Assembly (NCBI GenBank): GCA_963669155.1
Contig: OZ022597.1
Span: forward strand, 12,525,946-12,589,945
DNA length: 64,000 bases
Direction of reading: 5' to 3'
Source: Arbacia lixula
Lineage: Eukaryota; Echinodermata; Echinoidea; Arbacioida; Arbaciidae
This document shows, piece after piece, positions 30,772 to 41,161 of this stretch. The notes under the pieces were generated by a model. That model was not told the origin of the DNA, ran no database searches, and saw only the letters and a list, made by a program, of their open reading frames with translations. The position numbers and the translations under genes are program-made. The stretch's first letter is position 1. Each line of letters starts with the position of its first letter.

Positions 30772-33409
30772 GTAAGCAGTTCAGATAGTGCGTGATAGAT
30801 ATTTCTTTCTCGACCTACATTTAGTTAAAGAAAAATGGTCCATCAGAAACAAAAGCGCAAAATTTGCAACCTATTTCTGTGGATCTTTGTAGCAAAAATG
30901 AATGCGTCAGCACTTTTCTGTGAGCCTCGTTTATCTGGTTGCTACTGCGATGCAATAATAGTCACACGATCATTTGGAAGATGAATTTAAAGCAAAGATG
31001 ACGTCGCAATCCTTGAGGAGACACAGTGGACCTTCAGCTGACAGTAAGACGCCTCGGACTCGGGATTCATCTTCGTGACGAGTGAGAAGACAAGAAGGTG
31101 TTAAGTACTTTTCTGACTGGGCTGCGTCATGATGGCATCGCGCTCACTTGCCCAAACATCACCATGAAGTCTAAGAAGGAGCTTTACTGTCACTTAAACT
31201 CTTACAGTGCCACGCGTGAATTTATTCCCAAGTAATACACACAAATCCCATAGAGCAGCATTCAGTGTGGCACACAATAGGCACGGAATCACTGATTAAT
31301 AGTAGCTGCAAGATTACTAGCAGTGTGAATCCTTTCCAGTGAACATGGCCAAGGTACGGTTTACCTGGCATATCAACAGCTATTGTTTTAAGGTATACTC
31401 CCTCTTTTGTTTGAAGAGATGAAAAAACCTGTATTGTTTATTTACAAAGTGTCTTTAGTGATCTTAGTTACAGTATGGTGCCTAATGAGCCAGGCAAACA
31501 TTGCTGTATGGGATTGATGTTATAGGTATAATAGTAGTTTCTCCCGATTCTGGGCACTTAAGAAAAATCGTTATGAAAGAGCAACTCTGTCAGTCCTAAA
31601 ATCCAAGTTTTCTTTTTTTTTTATTGTTTTGAGGCAATTTCACGTGTTCTATGTGCACTATAGTCTATTAATCAGAGGGAAGATAATAAAAGGAGCAAAA
31701 TGGGCAAATGACATCCCAACTTCCCAATTTCCCTCTGTGGAATACTGATTTTCCTATCATTAAAACATTCATAACTGTATTATTAGTTATCCAATTTTCT
31801 TCAACATTATTTTTTTTTTCTGATTTACTGCATTTATTGAGACCAACTCATTTTGGGAGTTTAGTTGCCTGGTAACACTTTGGAATAGCAATCAAGATAA
31901 AGAGGTCAGGGTTCTAAGTACAACCTAGACAGGCACTCATTTGAAATTAATATTGAAAGACATTTTGATTCACCAAGTTTTGTCCGATTGTCCATAAAAC
32001 AATGAATGATCTCTAATAGTGCTTTTCAAGAGGATATCATTTTTTGTGTTACTATGATTATCATTATTTATTGATTTATATGTTATTTAGTAGCATGTAT
32101 ACTTAGATGTGAAACACTATAGCTAAGTTTGACACCATTTTTGCCACACTGTGTGCCTTTTAGACTGGGGTCAGGAAGCACATGGAATGTTGCATGTCCG
32201 GCATGTTACTTTCACGTACACCCACACATTTTATTACATATGGATGTTTTATGAAGAATCCAGCAAACTGGGAAATTGAACAATATTTGTGCGCTAACTC
32301 GCTCTGATGCAGAAACCGTATTAAAGAAAGATAACTGTCTCTTATAAGCCACTGCAGATGACACGATCTGATCAGTTGTACGACTCTGCGACTTTCTGAC
32401 AGGGTCATTGGATTTGTGCTAGAATTTGTGCAGAATCGTGGCAAAATCGTGTCATCTGTGGCAGCCTATCACCATTCATGTATGGATGTGTGCATGCACA
32501 ATAAGTATTAATCTATACACCTTTGATTCATTGAGATTACAATTTGTTGATTTACCAAAATATGCAATACATGTATGCATTCGAAGACACCGACACAGCT
32601 TTGATTCATTATATTACATGTTATATGTGCATTACATGCCATGTTTTATTGTTTATGTGATTTCAATACTTTATATGTATTAAAATTAACATTTATATAT
32701 GATTTTAAAAGGATGCCTTCATGATTTTTAATTTTGTGTCTTAAAGTTTTGCTGGTATGGAGTGTTGTTATGTTTATATATGGGCACATTGAAGTCACTG
32801 TTGCATGCAAATCCTGCAAGATTGGAAAAGATGTAATGAAAGTGTGACAGGATTGATGTGCGACGGCAAGATTAGATGTTAGAAGATGTGAGTTGATGGG
32901 TGGATAGAAGTGTTAGGAGTGGTAAGTGTTAAAGAAATCAATCATGCGTATCTTGTGGGGTTGTGATTAGTGCATGGTTGCGGATGGGCTGTTGCAGGGT
33001 GATTTGAATTAATGAGTGAATACTAATCATAGGATGGTGAAGTGATTTGAGAAATGAATGGGCACTATCTGTTGTGTTTTGCTGTATGATAAGTTTAACG
33101 TTGCATTATTGGATTTTGCAACATGTGATTTAGCCCTTTGGTTGCAAGATGAATTGATGTTGTGGTTGAAGAGTGATAACAGAAGTATTGTTTGGTTGTT
33201 CAAGGATGGTTGCAATGAGATGACTGAAATATTATAACCAAGGTACATGTAATACTATTATTATCAGTAATGTTTCAGCAAGACCATTAAATACATGTAA
33301 TGCATTGTAACACACACACAAGCAGCACAACAGGAAATAAACAATGATTGTAAAGTTATGCAAAATGGCTCTTAAACACATACATACATACACACATTAT
33401 AGGCACATA

Positions 33410-33992
33410 CAGTTGAGGCCAGGAAAGAAAAGTTGACATTTGCCAAACATATAATTTACTGTATCTTATAAAATATTTGTGCTATCATGATGAATTTGAT
33501 ATCAAACAAAAGTATATTTAGGAAATATGAAAAATATTTAGGTGTCATTTTTCCCCCCAAATCTTCATATTTTAGACAAATTAAAAATAAAAACTTCACA
33601 AAAACATTTCATATTTGTTTTAATTACTTCTCAACACAAACATTACAGATTACATTTTTTTGTTCAGTGGTGACATATCATAATAGAAAATGTGATATAA
33701 ATCAGAGATTTTACATTTATATATTTCTATGAAATGATGTTTGAAAATGTAATAACAATTTAATACGTTAAGCATGAATATTACTTTTTTTCTTCATAGA
33801 AAATTCCACTTGAAATATAACTTCCAATGGCATCCCAATCATTGGAAAGAGCTTAATATGCTCTTTCATTTGATACCAAATTCGTTATGGTAGTATTCAT
33901 ATTTCTGAAGATATAGTAAATTATACGATGTTTGGCAAGCGAACAATTTTCACTGAATTCCATGGGTTTATGTAAACTTTTGGCCTCAACTG
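33410..33992. mobile_element. Non-autonomous Tc1-like element with TA target duplication
   Basis: Inverted ends CAGTTGAGGCCAGGAAAG and CTTTTGGCCTCAACTG are each flanked by TA. The right arm reads GTTTACATAAACCCATGG going inward. Ends resemble the Tc1/Sleeping Beauty CAGTTGA-GTC-GAAGTTTACATA type. The 583-bp interior is AT-rich and encodes no transposase. Confidence 0.8.
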
Positions 33993-34624
33993 TACATACA
34001 TGTGGACATACACACTGCACAATAAAAAGCAAGATTTAATGTAACAGACGAGAATGGAGCTCACAGATTGGCAATGTATGGTCGTAACATTTTAATTCTG
34101 TTATGAATACCATGCTACAAACTCACAAGACAAAATGGCGATCAAAATAAAAACTGATCTATTCAGTTGAATTTTAAAACTGTATACTGGAATGTTCATG
34201 TATAACTAAAATATGGCTAAGTCTTGAGAGAGACAAACATGTTTGGGCGCCTTGTAGTAACTCACAGCATCAAACTGCATACTTCCATGCTAGCTGTTTA
34301 CAATACATTGAAACTAAATAGTATTGCAGATACACTGTATCTATCTATCAAGACTATTTCTCTCCACTGCTGAAGGAAGGCCTCGTCAGTTTTCCATTTT
34401 GACGTATCGTACATGTAGATCAAAGATACATATAGGTAGCTGCTATTTATACACGCATCTTTTTTTTTTTCATATTTACTAGTGCAGTATTAATACTTCC
34501 CAAAGCAGCTCATGCACAGATACATTTTTGGGGACACAAACTGGGAGAGCGGCACAGATGTTTGTCTCTCATATGATTGGGCAAGGCACTTAAAGTCCTA
34601 CACAAGTCCTTGCAAAAAAAGCCA

Positions 34625-34730
34625 GTGCTGTGTGTCAAACCACTAGCAACTGCCATCATTATTAATGCATGATGCTTCTAGCAGAATAGAGCTTGTGGAT
34701 TGACATGTGTGATGCAGAATGGGCATTGCT
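34625..34730. repeat. Dispersed repeat (CCACTAGCAACTGCCATCA)
   Basis: The segment with CACTAGCAACTGCCATCA, GATGATGCTTCT and TGACATGTGTGATG reappears at 45790-45890. The rest of 33993-35160 shows no recognised feature. Confidence 0.6.
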
Positions 34731-35184
34731 GATTTTATTCATGTATGAATTTATTATCTGATACACCACACAATTTTGGGTCCTGATTTGTCAAACACTG
34801 AAAATCTCATAACTCTCCCTGCCTTCTCTTTAAAAAAAATGAACACGATCTATTATGTAAAATACATCGACATGTTTGACTGTTTATAGGAATGTCAATA
34901 AGATATCGTGGACCCTCTACTTATCCACTATTACATGTAGCTTTGATCTGGGGGAAGGAATATTGAGGTAATTACATTGTCTTATAATCAACGAAAGAAA
35001 TGGCAGATTGCACAATCCAGCATTATCATTTCAGTAGCTCAGATGTAAAATAACACACAAACATGTACACAAGTGTTCCCTCAATATGTACTGTGTTGAA
35101 GTGGCCATGGACTAACAGATAGCTCTTATCACATATTATATAAATAGTGTACAATCTATTGTACAATATACTGGATTATATGTA

Positions 35185-35275
35185 CGACAAATATAAAATT
35201 ATCCCGAGTGCAGGTTTATTTCACCGAGGCCGAAGGCCGAGGTGAAATAGGCTTGCACGAGGGATAATTTTATAT
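35185..35275. repeat. Palindrome at the 3' side of the Crypton-like ORF
   Basis: AAAATTATCCCGAGTGCAGG and CTTGCACGAGGGATAATTTT form imperfect arms around a CCGAGGCCGAAGGCCGAGG core. It is a candidate element terminus or terminator hairpin. Confidence 0.75.
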
Positions 35276-35448
35276 TAGGAGTTCATATAGTCCAGTAATA
35301 TTGTATGATAGAACGTTCACTATTTATTATAGTAAATAGATCTCTCAATCTAAGCCCCCCATCATGGATTTTACCATAGTCTAGATCTAGATGGCATACG
35401 TTCTTCTTACCTTATATTTGTGAAATTCCAATTGAACACGATGAACTC

Positions 35449-36063
35449 CTAATTACATGTAGCAACAAATGAACTCCAAACAGTCGATGAATCTGTCTGT
35501 ACAGCGAAATCATATTTCTTCATTTGTCGAAGATTCTCCCTGCCCCGGTTGCAGAGATGCAACATGAGGTCTAAGAACACCTTATTCTGCAAATCCTTTG
35601 GTACGGTCAGGTCAAAAGACTCCCTGATTTTATTCATGTCCTCAGGTGTAACCGGGTCCTTATGTCGAATTGCACCTTTTCCCTCAGCCTTCAATTTGTG
35701 GAGTATGGCTTTGAACATTTCGTTACATCCATCGAATGCAGCATCTTTACAGATATCGAATTGACGGTGCTTCAAAAAGTGACGCTGCAAACCGTACCGA
35801 AGAGTGATCATCGACCTCTTCGCATAAGACTCCCCGTTACCTTGGCGGAGCTCGGCGTAGAAAGACCGTAGAAAATCGTTCAGTTCTGGGGCACTGCATC
35901 GCTCAGTTAGTACTGCAAAATCCACTTCTTTCTGCCTACAATACGACCTCACGATGTTCAAAGAGTAGCTTATTACTCCTTTTGTCCGCGTGGAATCCTT
36001 GTCATCCACAATGGAAGCAAGATCCTCTTCCGTAAGGGAAGGAAATCGGAAATTATTATCCAT
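35449..36063 (-). CDS. Crypton-like tyrosine-recombinase-domain ORF, truncated (204 aa)
   Basis: A single open frame from ATG at 36063. It has a SAM-like core (FLRSFYAELRQGNGESYAKR, ITLRYGLQRHFLKHR), an FKAILHKLKAEGKGAIRHK block, and LQNKVFLDLMLHLCNRGREN LRQMKKYDF, which carries the first catalytic-type Arg. This is the arrangement of the DUF3504 family (ZMYM/KIAA1958/QRICH1 proteins), derived from Crypton YR transposons. The ORF stops before the expected H-x-x-R and Tyr, so it should be catalytically dead. It is flanked by palindromes at 35185-35275 and 36332-36367. It is either a defective Crypton copy or a non-autonomous derivative. Confidence 0.75.
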   Translation of the reverse strand: MDNNFRFPSLTEEDLASIVDDKDSTRTKGVISYSLNIVRSYCRQKEVDFAVLTERCSAPELNDFLRSFYAELRQGNGESYAKRSMITLRYGLQRHFLKHRQFDICKDAAFDGCNEMFKAILHKLKAEGKGAIRHKDPVTPEDMNKIRESFDLTVPKDLQNKVFLDLMLHLCNRGRENLRQMKKYDFAVQTDSSTVWSSFVATCN

Positions 36064-36331
36064 TTTGCAGTTCTTCGCGAAATTGTTCGCCGGTGAAGAA
36101 ATGACAGAAAAAGTGTCCGATAATTTTCACCTACGATAGGCATGATAGCTATCGATACTCAAAATTTGTCGTCTGCTGTAAGGGGTTAAACCACGTAAAT
36201 TTGTATTTCTATCTGCGATCGGAAATTATAAAAATGCTACTTTGGGAAATCGATATACAAATATATCGATTGAAAACAAATTAATCGATATTCTCCCCAT
36301 TCATTTAACACGGGTTTAGCCATCCAAAAAT

Positions 36332-36367
36332 CGAAAGTTATATTGTACATATGTACAATATAACTTT
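36332..36367. repeat. Near-perfect palindrome at the 5' side of the Crypton-like ORF
   Basis: AAGTTATATTGTACATATGT pairs with its own complement through ACATATGTACAATATAACTT. It lies 270 bp upstream of the ORF start. Sequence 36445-37464 beyond it shows nothing recognised. Confidence 0.75.
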
Positions 36368-37464
36368 TTGAAGGGAGGTCACGTGGTACCAATCCAGCCA
36401 ATCACAGCTCGTATTTTACTACCACTATTTACTATAATTCAATACTACATCACATGTAGAAATGACAATTTAGACAGCATAATATATCTAGGAAAAAAAC
36501 ATAATTACACCAATTTTTCAGACGAGTACAAACTAGGGAAAAATAAAATTACACCAAACACAACATCTTGAATTGCATGTACTTCTATTTTTACACTGTT
36601 AAGTTTCTGCAGGTAATGCATGATACCCAACATATAAAAATGATTTCTGAATTGAAAGCCATTTTCAGAGCAAAAAAAAAAATCACTGCTTACTTAATGT
36701 AAATTTGGCAATGAAGTAAAAATGTTATCCTAAAACTGAACATACACATGAGTACATTCCACTATACTTTATTAAGTCAAAATGTGTAAAAATAACTTAT
36801 CTATAGCAGTTACTGTAGGTGTGGCAATTTAGACAGCAAATTGAAGTATTAAGTGTGTATGAAGAATTTGACAATATTAATGATCATTTCACACATACCG
36901 GTACTTTATTTAATACCCAAAGATTGTCCATTAAAAAGGCGATACATTTTACCTGCTACTAGGAAATGCGCCCTTTTGTGAGCTTGTGAAAGCTTGTGAA
37001 TAAATGAACTAGCCCAACTAGACGAACATTAAACTCAACAAAATCGAACTCCATAAACTGAACTAATTAGTACTGTAATCACATCATTCCCCATAAGCAT
37101 GATTGCAAGATAAATAATTAAGCTGAGAATAATCCACAAATACTAATGAGAAAATATAAAAATGGAGAGACAGATATTCCCAAGAACAATACTTTATACA
37201 GACAGAACTACATGGTTACAACACAATACCTACAGTATTACACTTACTAAACCATTTCAGCCTCTGGACTATATGCTTACGGTTATATAAATGTGGTATT
37301 TCTCGCTTTAATTTATGCGAATTTGGGGAATGATTCTCACACCACAAAAATAACAACATGCAAACATTTTGTAGATTGTTTATTGTTGTATACAGGGCTG
37401 CGCGCAAAAGCTCCATCATGGTAACCGGTAGCTACAACGGGTGGTGTATACTATGCGTGGTAAT

Positions 37465-37990
37465 TTTAAAGACAGCACGTCCCTTTTTCAGATCACCACT
37501 AAACCATCGAAACATTGGCAAAACATAGAGAAGTGTTAGCAAGCTGTATATTCATAATTTGAAACTGATACCTAGTGTGAAATTCAAATAGCGCACGTAA
37601 ACAACGTCTGATTAATAGTCTTTACCTCAGGCTCTTAGCAGTTTGTGTTGAAATATCTGCTTTATTGATTCATCTGTTTATTAAATTATAAAACGCATTA
37701 CGAAAAAAAAAAATCTATAGAAGGAATCATCTCCAAAGTTTGGAAATTACTCATAAAATTAGGATTTCACACATGCTTTAAAACCACATAGATACTGTAA
37801 CAAAGACTAATACTTTTTTCGTAGTACGAAAAAAGTCTGTTTGAAATTTAACGGCTGAAATTTTTACATATACAGAAGGCTTCAACATGCTATATTCTTA
37901 GAAATGGTCTTGAATCACACTTTCTTCAATTTACGATCGTGATAGACGATTTCAAATTTTAAGCTTGCAAAAGGGACAGACAATCTTTAA
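37465..37990. mobile_element. Family B element, copy 4
   Basis: TTAAAGACAGCACGTCCCTT to GGGACAGACAATCTTTAA, with the GTAGTACGAAAAAAG palindrome inside. Sequence 37991-39027 holds no recognised gene; GAATTGAATTGAACTTTATT at 38279-38300 resembles an old LINE tail. Confidence 0.88.
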
Positions 37991-39027
37991 GCACAGCTAC
38001 CACTGCTAGTGGGCATGGTGCATCTCTTCTCAGTACATAAGTAAGCGACGTTGTGATTCTCTTTAACTTGTGTTGTATTATTTTGTAGGCCCATGTGTTG
38101 GGCGTCGGATGGGCCCAGGAAATTAAGTGCTGGCAAAATAGTTGGGGTAGTTGTAATTCATGAAAATATCTATAAAGCGAGATGTATCAAATTGACAGTT
38201 TATCATTCAATTCCGAGCTCTCTGTAGTGTTGCCAGTATGTGGTGCAAAGACTACATATCTGCAGACTCTTTCAACTGAATTGAATTGAACTTTATTTGA
38301 CATTTCTTTAAAAGGATTACCATAAGAACAATACAAGTAGCTACAACACTTACATATAATTTATGTACTGATAAAAACATTTCAGAAGCATTGACATATC
38401 ATATACTATATGTTACGAATCAAATAAGAATGTTTCAAGGAGAGGAATCCTATCAACATGAAATAGTAATACTGAGAAGTGTCCAAGATAACAGGAAAGA
38501 AGGAAAACATTAATAGAGAAAAGAAAGGACCAAATTTACAAATAAGTTTAGATTTAGACCACATTTTAATGAAAATTAATTTAAATGTGCTGTGGTCTAA
38601 ACGGTAATAACTAGTGTGAATTCAGAAGCCTACACCAAACTTGTGCATTCATTATTAGACCTTTTTTAAGTGTATGTGTTAATCCAACGCCCTTATCTTC
38701 TAATACGTAATGAAATCTGCTTTAACTGTCATCTACAGTAAATCTAAAACTCCTTTGTGACTATGGCCCAAAGAGATTTAGAGCAGCAGTGAATTCAGAA
38801 GCCAACTTTGCAATGTACCCTCACAATATTTTCTTAGCACTTTTTAGCACTTTTCCAGCGAAAATAATAATAATAATAGTATTCAGATAAGTAATATGAA
38901 ACGGTATCATCTCTAAGCGCTTTACAATATCATTACCCCAGTCATCGGATGTTTGTAAGCCTTTGTGACAACAATCCAATCCCAAGGAAACGTTAGGCAT
39001 TATGACAACCACAGAAGGACACATGAG

Positions 39028-39515
39028 GTGCGTCTTCATTAGCCCGATCAGACGAAATAGCGAGCTATTTTAATGATCTGGGGAACTAGCCTGAAGTTGC
39101 AATCGCGTCTTCATTAGCTCGAAACTCGGGATGCATAAATTATCCCGATGTTCGCACATGCATAGTGTGCGATGGGAATAGGCCACGACCGTGTGGCTTC
39201 GGTTGTGAGCTCGCATTCACACACATATAAAAACCTAACGTAAACAATGCCTCGTGCGCGCTGATGCATGCCGGGGTGGGAAAATTTTCGGGCTAATGAA
39301 GACGCTCCAAGCTAGCTCGAGCTATTTCGCGAACTAGCTCGAGCTAGCTCCAGCTAGCCCAAGATTTCTTGGGAAATTTTCTCGACCAAATAGCGAGCTA
39401 TTTTGCCTGATCTGGCTAATGAAGACACAAATAGCTAGCTATTTCGTGATCTGGCTAGCTAGCCCGATCAGAACAAGCTCGCTATTTCGCCCACATCGGG
39501 TTAATGAAGACACCC
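39028..39515. mobile_element. MITE with CTTCATTAGCCCGATC termini
   Basis: The left end GTGCGTCTTCATTAGCCCGATC-type arm faces GATCGGGTTAATGAAGACAC-type arm. The interior repeats GCTAGCTCGAGCTA and AAATAGCGAGCTATTT, forming many small palindromes. Sequence 39516-40322 shows nothing recognised. Confidence 0.8.
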
Positions 39516-40322
39516 CTATGTATGGGCTTGAACCTGGGACCTTGAGATCTTCAGTCACATCTCAACAGCCCACACAAACCAACAGGCTCTGTGCAATGGA
39601 GGGCGTTTTTGTCCACATGCAAAACCAAACCAAGGCAATTGGTTCCAAACAAACTCACTCAAGTGAGAGGTTTACCAGTCCGATATTGTCTATTGGGCTA
39701 GTGCCCGGCATTCCCAATTTACAGTCCCCGTTGTGATCACTGCCGCTTGCTCTACCCGCATTGTTTAGAGCCAGTTGTCTTGACAATAATGCTCAAATAA
39801 TGTTGCACTTCGGTACTCTATACCCTGTACATGTAGAACATGTATATTGCACAATTGGTGAGGAACACAATTCAAGGTATATTGATGAAATCCCTTAGTC
39901 ACGCTTCATCGTTGATTTGTTCGGTTTATTGTACCAAAGCCATTAAGAAGTTTGTCTTTAAGATGCATTCATTGACTTCATATAACCTATCGTACCATAA
40001 AGATTGGGTTGCAATAGATAGCAGCTCATGCATATCACAAACCATCACTGCTACATGCATCAAGTGCACGTCCAAGCCTAGGCATGATTTTGCATTTGTG
40101 GGGTTGCGATAGATCCACACAGCTAAGCACAACATCAATTGCAAATGACGATCGATATTCAACTGTTGGTTCTTTGTTATACACATTTATGATTGATATA
40201 AATTGAACAATATATCAGTTGTACGATTGTCAAAATTAAACTGAGCTGCATTGAACAGAATTGAACTGAATTGACCTATCACTTGTACAATCAATTGTAG
40301 TCCTTTGTTATAAGGGCCCCTG

Positions 40323-40483
40323 AGCCCTGTTGCATAAAACTTACCACAAATGGTAACTCTGTCATCCAATGGTAACTATCATAGTAACATCACTCAATAG
40401 CCAATCAAATTCAAGGTATCCATAGAAGTTGCTGTTGATAGCAAAGTTACTATCAATGGTACGTTTTAGGCAACAGGTCCCTG
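40323..40483. mobile_element. Family H-like MITE (TTGCATAAAACTTACC), copy 2
   Basis: CCCTGTTGCATAAAACTTACC-type arm and its decayed partner GGTACGTTTTAGGCAACAGG. It lies about 490 bp beyond the acid phosphatase stop codon. Confidence 0.8.
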
Positions 40484-40970
40484 GTGAGGTAGACCAAATG
40501 CAAGCATATTAAATATGTCCTTCTATTGTAACTACATTACAATGAATATACAATGGAGTTCTGTAATACAGAAAGTTGCAACTGATTTCAAATTAGTATA
40601 CGCCATGTTTTTTGTGAATTTAGACTTGATTGACTACGTTGTGAGCAGCTGAATTCGCTAAATACGCATTTCTGAATGACTGAGATCGTATACACATCAA
40701 TCTTGTGTTGCTTTTGTCATGGCAACAGACGAGTTTGCGTCAAATAAATGACCAGGTATGCACCGTGTATACAGATCAGCCAGAGATCGACTTCCCACAA
40801 ATTGATTGCAATCAATCGCAATCAATCGCAATCAAATGCAATCAGCTCCATATACATTTGTACATGTTGAGCTGGAAAGTGAATCTCCAGGTCCACTGCA
40901 CAGTCATAAACTGATTGCAAGTAATCAGGTGTAGTCACATCCCTCTTGCCGGGTGCCGTTGGGGGGGCTG

Positions 40971-41161
40971 TCACGAATCAAAGACGCTCTCGTCCTCCGT
41001 ATCGCTGTTGGGTCCGCCCAGGAGGTGGAAGTTGATTGGCTCCATGCGTTGCTTGGCAGCACGGAGACGGCCACGCCCCTTGGAGCCGGCCACAAGGGCG
41101 ATGCACACCATGAGGGGAAGAATACAAACTATAGCCAGGCTGACAGCAGCAATCACCCAAC
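40971..41161 (-). CDS. ACP2: Acid phosphatase exon 10, transmembrane helix and tail
   Basis: GWVIAAVSLAIVCILPLMVC IALVAGSK is a single membrane helix with a basic stop-transfer (KGRGRLRAAKQR). The 24-residue tail ends in an acidic cluster (NSDTEDESVFDS) and a stop. ACP2 has a YRHV tyrosine motif there; this tail has no tyrosine. Confidence 0.92.
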
